From Rothia sp. (in: high G+C Gram-positive bacteria) (GTDB taxonomy: Bacteria > Actinomycetota > Actinomycetes > Actinomycetales > Micrococcaceae): a stretch of 64,000 bases of DNA. The notes below the pieces were generated by a model. It was given only the letters and a program-made list of their open reading frames with translations, did no database searches and had not been told where the DNA came from. The position numbers were made by a program, and so were the translations under genes. The stretch is from the NCBI GenBank assembly GCA_030529845.1, contig JAUMWB010000004.1, positions 233,619 to 297,618 of the forward strand, given 5' to 3'. Shown piece by piece: positions 1 through 10,729 of the stretch (position 1 is its first letter; each line of letters starts with the position of its first letter).

Positions 1-122
1 AGCTCAGAGTAGACACCGGCCTCACGCACGCGGCGCGCGATGAGCTGCGCGTACTGGGCGCCGTAGTCAACGACCAGCACGGGGCGCTCTTCGAGCTCCT
101 CGATGGGGTTGTGGGTAGTCAC
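1..122 (-). CDS. guaA: GMP synthase (glutamine-hydrolysing), N-terminal fragment
   Basis: Cut by the window edge; only about the first 40 residues are visible. They contain [20 protein letters not shown], the first beta strand and oxyanion-side segment of the class I glutamine amidotransferase domain of GuaA. GuaA converts XMP to GMP using glutamine and ATP. I chose the GTG at 122 because an AAAGG ribosome site lies nine bases upstream and no earlier in-frame start fits. It is the last visible gene of the leftward guaB-guaB3-SURF1-DUF3817-guaA run, so XMP synthesis and use are encoded together. The identification is firm; the rest of the gene lies outside the window. Confidence 0.93.
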   Translation of the reverse strand, partial: MTTHNPIEELEERPVLVVDYGAQYAQLIARRVREAGVYSE

Positions 123-194
123 AGGTATATACCTTTTCGGTTGGGGTTGAGGGGTAATCCTTGGGTTCTATTCTAGTGTAGGGAAGCGCTAGAC

Positions 195-746
195 CTAGTA
201 ACGTTTGGTGGCCTGCGGGTTGGCTGCCAGTAGGGCCAAGGTTTCTGCATAAATGCGGCGTTCCACAATGAAGGAGAGGAGGGGAACCACACCGCCCAGA
301 GCCATGACAATCATCTGGGGCAGGGCCCAGCGCATGAGCAGCCAGAGGCGGAAGCAGGAGAAGAGGTAGACCACATAGAACCAGCCGTGAACAATCAGGA
401 TCCAGGTGGAGATATTGACTCCCCCGTGGAGGTTGCCAGTTTCAAGGTTGAGCCAGCCCAGGGCCACGGTTTCACCGGTCTGGGCATCGACGCCACCGGC
501 CACCAGGTCGTAGCCGAAGATGTAACGGCTAATCATTTCGGCAACCAGTAGCAGCAAGAAAGTGCCTGAAATCCAGGCGCACCACTTGTAGAAGGTCAGA
601 GCCCCGCGAATCTGTGACTCGGTTCCGCCGAATTTCTTGCGAACGGTAAAACCACCTACGGCATTGGTTTCGGTGGTTCCCTCAGCAAGGGTTACTTTCT
701 TGCCATCGGTACGGTGGACGGGGCGCGGAGTGGGGTTCTCGCTCAC
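195..746 (-). CDS. DUF3817-family integral membrane protein
   Basis: 183 residues, GTG start with an AGGGAG site upstream. A hydrophilic N-terminus (about 45 residues) is followed by several hydrophobic segments: near residues 52-75, 112-130 and 138-160. The motif IVHGWFYVVYLFSCFRLW is typical of the DUF3817 family, small membrane proteins often found beside guaA or guaB in actinobacteria (family knowledge). The function is not known. Here it lies 72 bases upstream of guaA and downstream of the SURF1 gene. Membrane location is inferred from hydrophobicity only. Confidence 0.82.
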   Translation of the reverse strand: MSENPTPRPVHRTDGKKVTLAEGTTETNAVGGFTVRKKFGGTESQIRGALTFYKWCAWISGTFLLLLVAEMISRYIFGYDLVAGGVDAQTGETVALGWLNLETGNLHGGVNISTWILIVHGWFYVVYLFSCFRLWLLMRWALPQMIVMALGGVVPLLSFIVERRIYAETLALLAANPQATKRY

Positions 747-798
747 AGCTGGTTTCTCCCTTAGCTGGTGTGGGTGGTCGGTTTCTGGTGGGCGGACG

Positions 799-824
799 CC
801 GGTAGGCCAGCTAGCCCCTACCGG
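799..824 (-). terminator. Hairpin between SURF1 gene and DUF3817 gene
   Basis: Eight-base arms (799-806 and 817-824) with a ten-base loop; the right arm overlaps the stop codon of the SURF1 gene at 818-820. There is no U-rich tail, so it is at best a weak terminator or a processing/stability hairpin. Confidence 0.35.
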
Positions 825-1765
825 GCAGGTGGGGCGGGGGCGTCCTGAATATCATCAAAGTAGTAGTAGACCTGGTCAGCCGGGTCCCAGTAGTAGGGGC
901 GGCCGGTTTCTTCATCGACCCAGTATTGCCCCTCGTATTCGAAGTAGAGGGTGGGGTCTGTGGTTTTTTCGACTGAGTCCTTGAGCAGGCGGTACCAGAG
1001 GTAGAGGGCAAAACCTGCGAAGACCAGCCATTCTAGGGCGTAGAAGATGTTGAGCCAGTCGACGGTGTCGTCGGTGACCTGCTGTGCACGAATGGGCTGT
1101 AGAGCTCCGCTGCTATCGAGCAGGGTGGCGGTCTCGGCGATAGTGCCCTGGTCGGTTATCGGGGTGGCCCCTGTATTTTCAGAGTCGAGGGTGAGAATAC
1201 CGTTGAAGAGGGCGGCGTTCCAGACGTTGGTCAGGTAGGAGGAGTTGACAGAGGCCAGCACACGATTCCTACCCCGGTTTTCATCGCTGATGTCACGGCT
1301 GGTCAGCGGGGCGTCGTTGCCCACGACGCGCCCCGCGATGGTCACGGTGCCGGTCGGTTCAGAGGGAATCTCAGCGATAGGGGTCCAGGCGCGGGCCACG
1401 ACGATACCGCGGGGCCCCTCCCCCAGGCTGGTGCTTACCGGCTGACTATCGTCAGGAACGAAGAGGCTGACCAGCCAGTAGCCCTCGGCACCGTCCTTCA
1501 GCTTGTTTTCCACCAGGTAGGTGGATCCCGGCACATAGCTGCCGGTTGCCTCAACCACGGTGTCAACCTCAGACATGTTCAGTGCGTCATGGGCTTGGAG
1601 TACCCGACTATAGGGGCGCACCTGGTCTTTAGCCGGATCGGCGGTTACCTGCCCCAGGGTAGAGGCGTTAATCTGCCACTTGCTGAGCATGACGAAACCG
1701 CTAGCCAGCACTAGCACCAGGAGCAGTCCGAGGAGCCAGCGGGGGGTCAAAGCGGTTTTTAGCAC
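818..1765 (-). CDS. SURF1-family cytochrome oxidase assembly protein
   Basis: About 315 residues from the GTG at 1765. The start LKTALTPRWLLGLLL with a membrane segment and the following KWQ motif are the N-terminal signature of SURF1 proteins; a second membrane helix near the C-terminus (about 260-280, IFYALEWLVFAGFALYLWYRLL) completes the usual two-helix topology around an extracytoplasmic domain. SURF1 helps insert heme in the aa3-type oxidase subunit I (family knowledge). An earlier in-frame GTG at 1819 lies inside the guaB3 terminator hairpin and is unlikely as a start. The tail is rich in Tyr and Asp, and is longer than the core family. Its placement among guanine nucleotide genes is not functionally explained. 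Confidence 0.85.
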   Translation of the reverse strand: MLKTALTPRWLLGLLLVLVLASGFVMLSKWQINASTLGQVTADPAKDQVRPYSRVLQAHDALNMSEVDTVVEATGSYVPGSTYLVENKLKDGAEGYWLVSLFVPDDSQPVSTSLGEGPRGIVVARAWTPIAEIPSEPTGTVTIAGRVVGNDAPLTSRDISDENRGRNRVLASVNSSYLTNVWNAALFNGILTLDSENTGATPITDQGTIAETATLLDSSGALQPIRAQQVTDDTVDWLNIFYALEWLVFAGFALYLWYRLLKDSVEKTTDPTLYFEYEGQYWVDEETGRPYYWDPADQVYYYFDDIQDAPAPPAR

Positions 1766-1806
1766 GATCGCTCTTTTCGGCTTGAGACGGAAGGACGACA
1801 GCAGGT

Positions 1807-1845
1807 CAGCCCCGTGCACCTAGAAAAGCTAGGGGCACGGGGCTG
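1807..1845 (-). terminator. Terminator hairpin after guaB3
   Basis: Outer arms of eleven bases at 1807-1817 and 1835-1845 pair perfectly, with an inner five-base stem (1819-1823 and 1829-1833) around an AAAAG loop. It lies ten bases past the guaB3 stop. It covers the upstream GTG at 1819 of the SURF1 frame, which supports the downstream start for that gene. Confidence 0.75.
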
Positions 1846-1855
1846 GGGCCATCAT

Positions 1856-2983
1856 CTACTTGACGTAGGGGGTGACGTTGACGTCGATACGCTGGAAGGA
1901 CTTGAGGTCGGTGTAGCCGCAGGTCGCCAGAGCACGCTTGAGAGCGCCAACCAGGTTGGCGCTGCCGTCGGTGTAGGCAGACGGGCCGTACAGTACCTCT
2001 TCGAGCGAGCCAACAGTACCCTGGTAGGTGCGGATACCGCGGGGGAAATCGGCCGAGTGGGCCTCGTTGCCCCAGTACCAGCCAGCACCGGGAGCTTCGG
2101 CAGCTCGGGCCAGGGGGGCACCAATCATGACGGCGTCCGCTCCCATAGCCAGAGCCTTGACCATATCGCCAGAGCGGCCCAGGGAGCCGTCCGCAATCAC
2201 GTGCACGTAACGGCCGCCTGATTCATCCAGGTAGTCAGAACGAGCAGCAGCGACATCGGAAATTGCTGTGGCCATGGCAGCCTGAATACCCAAGCCGCGG
2301 CGGGTGGTCAGGGCAGCCCCGCCACCAAAACCGACCAGCACACCGGCCGCACCGGTGCGCATCAGGTGCATCGCCGGGGTATAGCCGGTGACGCCACCGA
2401 CCATCACCGGCACGTCCAGCTCGTAGATGAACTTCTTGAGGTCCAGGGGTTCACGGCGGGAGGAGACGTGCTGGGCAGATACTGCGGCACCACGAATGAC
2501 AAAGAGGTCAACGCCAGCCTTGACCACGGTCTGGTAGAACTCCTGGGTGTTCTGGGGTGTCAGGGAGCCTGCAACAATAACGCCAGATTCGCGAATCTCA
2601 GCTAGGCGGGCAGTAATCAGCTCAGCTTTGATGGGCTCAGCATAGATTTCCTGCATGCGGTGGGTAGCGGCAGGAGCGTCGTCTGCGGGGAGAGCATTGA
2701 TTTCCTCAAGGAGGGGCTGGGGGTCCTCGTAGCGGGTCCACAGGCCCTCAAGGTTGAGGACGCCCAGGCCACCGAGCTTGCCCAGGGCAATGGCGGTGGC
2801 CGGTGACATGACGGAGTCCATGGGGGCACCAATAATGGGGGTGTCAAACTTGAACGCGTCAATCTGCCAGCTCAGGTTCACATCGTGGGCGTCGCGGGTA
2901 CGACGGGTGGGTACCAGGGCGATTTCATCGAGTGAGTAGGTGCGGCGAGCGCGCTTAGACATACCAATCTGGATGTCGGTCAT
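1856..2983 (-). CDS. guaB3: GuaB3-type IMP dehydrogenase-related protein
   Basis: 375 residues, ATG start with GAAAGGA upstream. A TIM-barrel protein of the IMPDH/GMPR family without CBS domains. Recognisable pieces are IIGAPMDSV near residue 50, VPVMVGGVTGY near 190, and IADGSLGRSGDMVKALAMGADAVMIG near 260-290, the phosphate-binding region. The IMPDH catalytic loop, GSICTTR in the neighbouring GuaB, is here GGGAALTTR, so the catalytic cysteine is missing. This is the actinobacterial GuaB3 paralogue, whose exact reaction is not settled. It lies directly downstream of guaB, separated by a hairpin terminator. Confidence 0.9.
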   Translation of the reverse strand: MTDIQIGMSKRARRTYSLDEIALVPTRRTRDAHDVNLSWQIDAFKFDTPIIGAPMDSVMSPATAIALGKLGGLGVLNLEGLWTRYEDPQPLLEEINALPADDAPAATHRMQEIYAEPIKAELITARLAEIRESGVIVAGSLTPQNTQEFYQTVVKAGVDLFVIRGAAVSAQHVSSRREPLDLKKFIYELDVPVMVGGVTGYTPAMHLMRTGAAGVLVGFGGGAALTTRRGLGIQAAMATAISDVAAARSDYLDESGGRYVHVIADGSLGRSGDMVKALAMGADAVMIGAPLARAAEAPGAGWYWGNEAHSADFPRGIRTYQGTVGSLEEVLYGPSAYTDGSANLVGALKRALATCGYTDLKSFQRIDVNVTPYVK

Positions 2984-3044
2984 GGATCTTTCCTTTCACC
3001 GGTGTTAGGCCGGTTGGTGCAAACGAGCGTGGTAACGTTCGGAA

Positions 3045-3080
3045 GCCCCGGCACCTCACTAGCAAGTGAGGTACCGGGGC
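3045..3080 (-). terminator. Terminator hairpin after guaB
   Basis: Sixteen-base arms (3045-3060 and 3065-3080) with one mismatch around a four-base AGCA loop, about 14 bases past the guaB stop. No strong U tract follows. It separates guaB from guaB3, so guaB3 probably has its own promoter or depends on read-through. Confidence 0.75.
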
Positions 3081-3094
3081 GGGCCGTTATATAT

Positions 3095-4639
<1,545 letters not shown>

Positions 4640-4785
4640 TCAGGTGGGCGCTTAGCGACACTGGTTTTAATCTTAGTCGGGTTAGCCCCGATGTGCGAGT
4701 GTGGACCCCTGGCACCGGGATGCCGTTTGCTCACATCCTGGGGCTTTCCCTGTTCGTACTGGTTGAAACCCTTCCCCGAACATTT

Positions 4786-6948
4786 CTATTCCGTGGCCGT
4801 GTGAACGCTACCAGCAGGCAGTAGCTGGGTGCTTGCCTGCCCACTCGCTTCAGCCTTGCCCAGCGCTTCGAGAAGTCGCGGGTCGAAGTAGGGGCCTAGG
4901 GTTTCGATATAGGTTGCGGTGATGTGGTCGTAGTCGAAGTAGGTGTAGATATTACCGATGGAGGCCGGGCAGGAGTTCTCGGGGCAGATCAGGTCTGAGA
5001 GGTTGAGGGCGGCAAAACCAGGGTAGGTCTGTTCCAACGCGGCCAGGGGGTTGACGGTGACGTCCTGGCCGGGGTTCATGAGGCAGTCGTCTGCTGTGCC
5101 GAAGGCATCCAGGCAGTCCTTGTGCATGGTTTCCATGCGTGGGGTATCGCGCAGGCCGATGACCTGGGTTCCGGCTGAGGTGAGCTCGGCGATGCGGGTC
5201 TCGGCGTCGATGAGCGGAGCATCTGGCAGGTTGGGTTCTGATTTGGTGCCGTGGAGCAGGACGGCATCTGGGCCTAGGTCCTGGATAAAGGCAGCACTGT
5301 CGCTTGCCCAGGAATCACATTCAAAGCCGCTGGCGTAGGCCGCGTTGTCGGTTTCACCAAGGAAGCAGCCGGGGCGGGTCACAGCAATGACCGACCAGCC
5401 TTGGGCTTGAGCAAGCGGACGCACGGCCGTCATCCACATCTGCATGTGGGAGTTCCCCCAGGCCACAATGGTTCGGGTGGGTTGGGGTGAGTAGGCAACG
5501 TAGGTGCAGTCCCCGGCCAGGGAGTCGGGGACGGATAACTCAGGAGTGACATCGGTGCAGGCAGATCCGAGTTCGGCCCAGTCAGCATCGAGCACAGCGC
5601 GAATGGGGATCACGGGGGCGTCATCTTCCCCCGCGTACTCGTAATCCGGCTGTAGGACGGCAGCTCCCACATTATTGAGGGTGCGGTTTGCCTCTGCCTG
5701 CTCAGCCTGCCGGTAGATGGAGGACTGCCAGGCGTAGGAGGGAGCAAGAGCAAGACCCACGCACACCGCACCAGTGACCAGGCCCGCAAACACAGACCGG
5801 TTAGGAAGTGCCCAGTCCCGCAAGGGCTTTTCGACCAGCTGGGTTAGAGCCCAGGCCAGCACACCCGACAGAAGAAGCAGGCCAAGCCCAGCCCAGAAAC
5901 CCGCCTTTTCCTGACGGGTCTGCGCCAGATAGAAGACTAGGATGGGCCAGTGCACCAGGTACAGGGCGTAGGAGAAACCTCCCAGGGCCAGCAGGGGCTT
6001 AGCCGTCAGCAGTTTCTCGGGTCCGAAGCGTGTGCCTGTGTCTCCCGCAATAATGACGAGCGAAGCTGCCAGGGTGGGCCACAAGGCTACGTAGCCGGGG
6101 AAGGTTCCGTTAACGTCCAGCACGAAGCCGCAGGCAACGATAGCGGCAATACCTGCCCACCCCAGAACCGCGCGCACAAGCGGGGGGAATTTCAGGACGG
6201 GCAGCCAGAGGGCAACCAAGGAGCCCAGCGCGAATTCCCAGAGGCGAGCCTCGGTTTCAAAGTAGGCGGCCTGCTGGTTGGTCGCGGTGACCTCAATTGA
6301 GTGAGTCAGCGATACCGCAAAAAGGGCAGCAAAAGCACCGGTGAGAGCCCAGCGGGCTGACCCCCTCATGCGCTGCCCCAGCACAAGGGCCAGTGCCACC
6401 ATCAGCAGGGGCCACAGCACATAGATCTGCCCCTGAACCGACAGGGACCAAAAATGCCGGAAGGGTGAGGCCAGCGAGGTGTCGGCGGCGTAGTAGTCCA
6501 CGGCGTTTTCGATCGACCAGTTATTGTGCTGGTACAGAATCACGGCCTTGGCCTCATCGGCTATCGAGAGCCAGCGCTCAGCCGGGATAAAGAAATAGGT
6601 ACCTAATAAAGTGAGTGCCACGGTGAGTGATGCCAGGGGCAGTAGACGCTTAAAGACGTGCACCCAATATGCCAGCAGGGTTTTTAGGCCGAACCAGGTG
6701 CCCGGCCCTACCAGCTTGCCCTGCTCTATCTTGCGAGCAAAGGACCCGGTCAAGAGGAAGGCCGAAATCAGCAGGAAGACATCAACACCGCCCGATACCC
6801 GACCAAACCAGAAATGGTAGGCGGCCACCAGCAGCAGGGCGAGCGCGCGCAGGCCCTGAATCTCGGGGCGCCAGGCCCGTTCTGCTGAACGAGTGACGGT
6901 TGCGATGGTACCGGTGGCTGGTGTGGGCTCGGCTGCGGGGCGGGGCAC
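4786..6948 (-). CDS. Membrane acyltransferase with C-terminal SGNH domain (OatA-like)
   Basis: 720 residues. The N-terminal 400 or so residues form an acyltransferase-3 membrane domain of about ten or eleven helices, beginning with IQGLRALALLLVAAYHFWFG (candidate catalytic His45) and GGVDVFLLISAFLLTG. The C-terminal third is an SGNH hydrolase-like extracytoplasmic domain: WGNSH with Ser500 and a DH pair at Asp674-His675. This two-part layout is that of OatA-type O-acetyltransferases and related cell-envelope acylating enzymes (family knowledge); the substrate (peptidoglycan, teichoic acid or another glycan) cannot be read from sequence. The GTG start at 6948 has a near-perfect AAAGGAGGT site eight bases upstream. 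It lies alone between groL and guaB. Confidence 0.85.
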   Translation of the reverse strand: MPRPAAEPTPATGTIATVTRSAERAWRPEIQGLRALALLLVAAYHFWFGRVSGGVDVFLLISAFLLTGSFARKIEQGKLVGPGTWFGLKTLLAYWVHVFKRLLPLASLTVALTLLGTYFFIPAERWLSIADEAKAVILYQHNNWSIENAVDYYAADTSLASPFRHFWSLSVQGQIYVLWPLLMVALALVLGQRMRGSARWALTGAFAALFAVSLTHSIEVTATNQQAAYFETEARLWEFALGSLVALWLPVLKFPPLVRAVLGWAGIAAIVACGFVLDVNGTFPGYVALWPTLAASLVIIAGDTGTRFGPEKLLTAKPLLALGGFSYALYLVHWPILVFYLAQTRQEKAGFWAGLGLLLLSGVLAWALTQLVEKPLRDWALPNRSVFAGLVTGAVCVGLALAPSYAWQSSIYRQAEQAEANRTLNNVGAAVLQPDYEYAGEDDAPVIPIRAVLDADWAELGSACTDVTPELSVPDSLAGDCTYVAYSPQPTRTIVAWGNSHMQMWMTAVRPLAQAQGWSVIAVTRPGCFLGETDNAAYASGFECDSWASDSAAFIQDLGPDAVLLHGTKSEPNLPDAPLIDAETRIAELTSAGTQVIGLRDTPRMETMHKDCLDAFGTADDCLMNPGQDVTVNPLAALEQTYPGFAALNLSDLICPENSCPASIGNIYTYFDYDHITATYIETLGPYFDPRLLEALGKAEASGQASTQLLPAGSVHTATE

Positions 6949-7073
6949 TGCGGTCTACCTCCTTTGCTGGCAGTCATCTGGTGCCAGAAAGTCAGTTATC
7001 GAAAGGTAACTGGCAGGAAGACACCGAGTTAAAAATCTTACTCCCGGTGACTGAAAATTTGCTTTAAAAAGCA

Positions 7074-7116
7074 AACCCCTGCCCCTACGGTGTTAGTCAC
7101 GGTAGGGGCAGGGGTT
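7074..7116 (-). terminator. Terminator after groL
   Basis: Perfect 15-base arms at 7074-7088 and 7102-7116 around a 13-base loop, about 50 bases past the groL stop. On the minus strand the hairpin is followed closely by a T-rich stretch (complement of 7057-7073), a good intrinsic terminator. Confidence 0.85.
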
Positions 7117-7165
7117 GTTCTGCCTCAAGTTGCCCTATAGGGCCTTGGGTACGGGGGCGGGACCT

Positions 7166-8767
<1,602 letters not shown>

Positions 8768-8816
8768 TTACTTCTTTCTCGTGTTTCGTGTTTTGTGCGG
8801 TAGAAACAGCGAAAAC

Positions 8817-9104
8817 TTAGGAAACGACAGCCAGGACGTCGCGGGCTGACAGGATCAGGTACTCAGCACCACCGTACTTAACTTCGGTGCCACCGTACTT
8901 GGAGAAAATCACGACGTCGCCCTCGGCTACGTCAACGGGAATACGGTTGCCCTTGTCGTCGATGCGTCCGGGGCCAACAGCGATAACCTTAGCCTCCTGG
9001 GGCTTTTCCTTAGCGGTATCGGGGATGACCAGGCCGGAAGCGGTAGTCTGCTCTGCTTCGACGATCTGAACAACAATGCGGTCTTCGAGGGGCTTGATAG
9101 CCAT
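8817..9104 (-). CDS. groS: 10 kDa co-chaperonin GroES
   Basis: 95 residues from the ATG at 9104, which gives [20 protein letters not shown], the normal GroES N-terminus. The frame extends upstream to 9176, but the ATG at 9104 has an AAAGGAG site nine bases away and gives the normal length. The mobile loop ([18 protein letters not shown]) and the C-terminal [26 protein letters not shown] are intact. GroES caps the GroEL ring. A CIRCE operator and a matching promoter lie upstream, so repression by HrcA is likely, although hrcA is not in the window. Confidence 0.97.
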   Translation of the reverse strand: MAIKPLEDRIVVQIVEAEQTTASGLVIPDTAKEKPQEAKVIAVGPGRIDDKGNRIPVDVAEGDVVIFSKYGGTEVKYGGAEYLILSARDVLAVVS

Positions 9105-9207
9105 GGTGAGGTACTCCTTTGAGTGGGTTCTCAGCGTAAAACTTACGGGGTGACCATGACGCGCTAAGAAAGCCAAGTCGGTATCGTCGCGGTGCTACCG
9201 GCTGCCT

Positions 9208-9234
9208 TTAGCACTGTCAGCGGTCAAGTGCTAA
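9208..9234 (-). promoter_or_regulatory. CIRCE element (HrcA operator) of groS-groL
   Basis: The sequence reads TTAGCACTG, nine bases, AAGTGCTAA: the CIRCE 9-9-9 layout with eight of nine positions pairing. It lies about 100 bases upstream of the groS start and just past the -10 box of the predicted promoter, where HrcA would block transcription until heat shock (family knowledge). Confidence 0.9.
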
Positions 9235-9239
9235 CTAAA

Positions 9240-9268
9240 ACTTTATTCCCCTCACCCCCGGCGGGCAA
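9240..9268 (-). promoter_or_regulatory. Predicted sigma-70-type promoter of groS-groL
   Basis: On the minus strand TTGCCC (9263-9268), a 17-base spacer and TAAAGT (9240-9245). The CIRCE element begins five bases further on, at the expected transcription start. This arrangement supports both calls. Confidence 0.6.
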
Positions 9269-9368
9269 GATAAGGCGCAGGTTTCGCAGACAGCGCACCG
9301 TCCCGGCTCGGACTGTTGTACCCTAAAATACAGGTTGACGTGGCTTTCGCCCCGAAAGAAAGGCAACC

Positions 9369-10601
9369 ATGCTCAAACTCATCTTCTGGCCGGTGCTCGT
9401 TCCTTCCTTCCTCTTTGCCGCTGGTTTCGGGGCCGTCGTTCCCATCCAGATTCTGGCAGCCATCAGGCTAGGGGCCTCGCCAGAACTGGCCTCCCTGCTG
9501 GTAGCCGCCTCAGGCGTCCTGGCTCTTTTCTGCACCGTCCCGGTAGGGGCCGCTATCGACCGAGTGGGCGATAAACGCGCCATGACGCTGGCAACCCTCA
9601 GCGCAGCCGGTGCCCTCACCCTCTCTGCAATCTCCCTGGCCCTGCCCCTCGTAGGAACCCTGTGGCTCTACTTTTTCGCCCATATGGCCCGCGTACCGGC
9701 CACTGTAGCCTGGGGGCTGGCCCGGCAATCGGTACTGGCTGAAACTGTTGATACCCACGACCGCGGCAAAGCCATGACTGCCCTGGGCGGAGCCCAGCGG
9801 GCAGGTTCCCTTGCAGGGCCACTTCTCTCAGCCCTCCTGCTGATCTGGCTCCCTCTATGGACGGTTTTCCTTGTCGCCCTCCTGCTCGTTGCCTCAGCCA
9901 CCATCTGCCTGCGCATCCGTAAGCTCAACCAGCGCTTCGACACCGCCACCAGCAGGGCCCGCTCCAACCGCACCGATGAAGATTTAGCCCTGGCTGTCCG
10001 CTGGCCGGCCGTCTGGGTAGCGGGACTGGGTATCATCACCCTGGCGGTCGCCCGAGTCACCCAGCCCATCGTCCTGGCCCTGTGGGGCCTGCACCTGGGG
10101 TGGAGCGACTCCCAGATCGCCCTGGCAGTTGCCCTGAGCTCTGCCCTCGAAATGCTCCTCATGGTCCCCGGCGGCTACCTCAAAGACCGGGTCGGACGCT
10201 CCGCCGTCCTCGCCCTCTGCCTCGGCCTCTTTGGAGCCGGCTTCCTTCTCATCCCTCTAGCGCCCACCAGCGCAGGCTTCATCGCAGGACTTACCCTCAT
10301 GGCCATCGGCAACGGTTTCGGAGCTGGCATCAATATGACCATCGGGGCAGACCTCTCCCCCAACATCGGACGGGCTAAGTTCCTTTCCATCTGGTCGATG
10401 TTCTCCCAGGTCGCCATTGTCGCTGGGCCCCTGGCTATATCAGGCATCATGCTGGTTTCCTCCCTCCCGGTAGCCTTTACCGCCATCGGCTCTAGCGCCC
10501 TGGGCGGAGCTGCCTGGGCTCTGGCCACCCAGCCCATCACAAAGCTACCCACGGGAAGAAGGACAGATAAGGGGCAGGAGGAAGCGCGTTCTGAAACTTA
10601 A
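9369..10601 (+). CDS. MFS transporter
   Basis: 410 residues, with roughly twelve hydrophobic segments spread over the whole length and a more polar central loop near 185-205. The segment GAAIDRVGDKRAMTLATL after helix 2 matches the conserved DRxGxK/R loop of the major facilitator superfamily, and a second copy (GYLKDRVGRSAVLAL) occurs in the second half. This indicates a secondary active transporter of the inner membrane; the substrate is not evident, and drug efflux is one possibility. The start ATG has a GAAAGG site upstream. It is divergent from groS, sharing a 264-base intergenic region. Confidence 0.85.
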   Translation: MLKLIFWPVLVPSFLFAAGFGAVVPIQILAAIRLGASPELASLLVAASGVLALFCTVPVGAAIDRVGDKRAMTLATLSAAGALTLSAISLALPLVGTLWLYFFAHMARVPATVAWGLARQSVLAETVDTHDRGKAMTALGGAQRAGSLAGPLLSALLLIWLPLWTVFLVALLLVASATICLRIRKLNQRFDTATSRARSNRTDEDLALAVRWPAVWVAGLGIITLAVARVTQPIVLALWGLHLGWSDSQIALAVALSSALEMLLMVPGGYLKDRVGRSAVLALCLGLFGAGFLLIPLAPTSAGFIAGLTLMAIGNGFGAGINMTIGADLSPNIGRAKFLSIWSMFSQVAIVAGPLAISGIMLVSSLPVAFTAIGSSALGGAAWALATQPITKLPTGRRTDKGQEEARSET

Positions 10602-10635
10602 TTGGTTGGGGACGGGGCGGTGCAGAGCCGCTTGT

Positions 10636-10689
10636 GCCGACTGACCCTCTCGGGCTCGCCCGATTCACGCCAGCCCCGAGCCAGTCGGC
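10636..10689. repeat. GC-rich inverted repeat between MFS gene and methyltransferase gene
   Basis: Eight-base arms GCCGACTG (10636-10643) and CAGTCGGC (10682-10689), with a partly pairing inner stem (10653-10658 with 10677-10682). Possibly the terminator of the MFS gene, but there is no T tract. Confidence 0.4.
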
Positions 10690-10729
10690 TTCAGCGGGTC
10701 TCCCCCGCCCAACCCTTTAAACTAGATAC

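Noticed and set aside
1766-1819. Upstream GTG start at 1819 for the SURF1 protein
   Set aside because: It lies inside the guaB3 terminator hairpin; the GTG at 1765 gives the typical SURF1 N-terminus.
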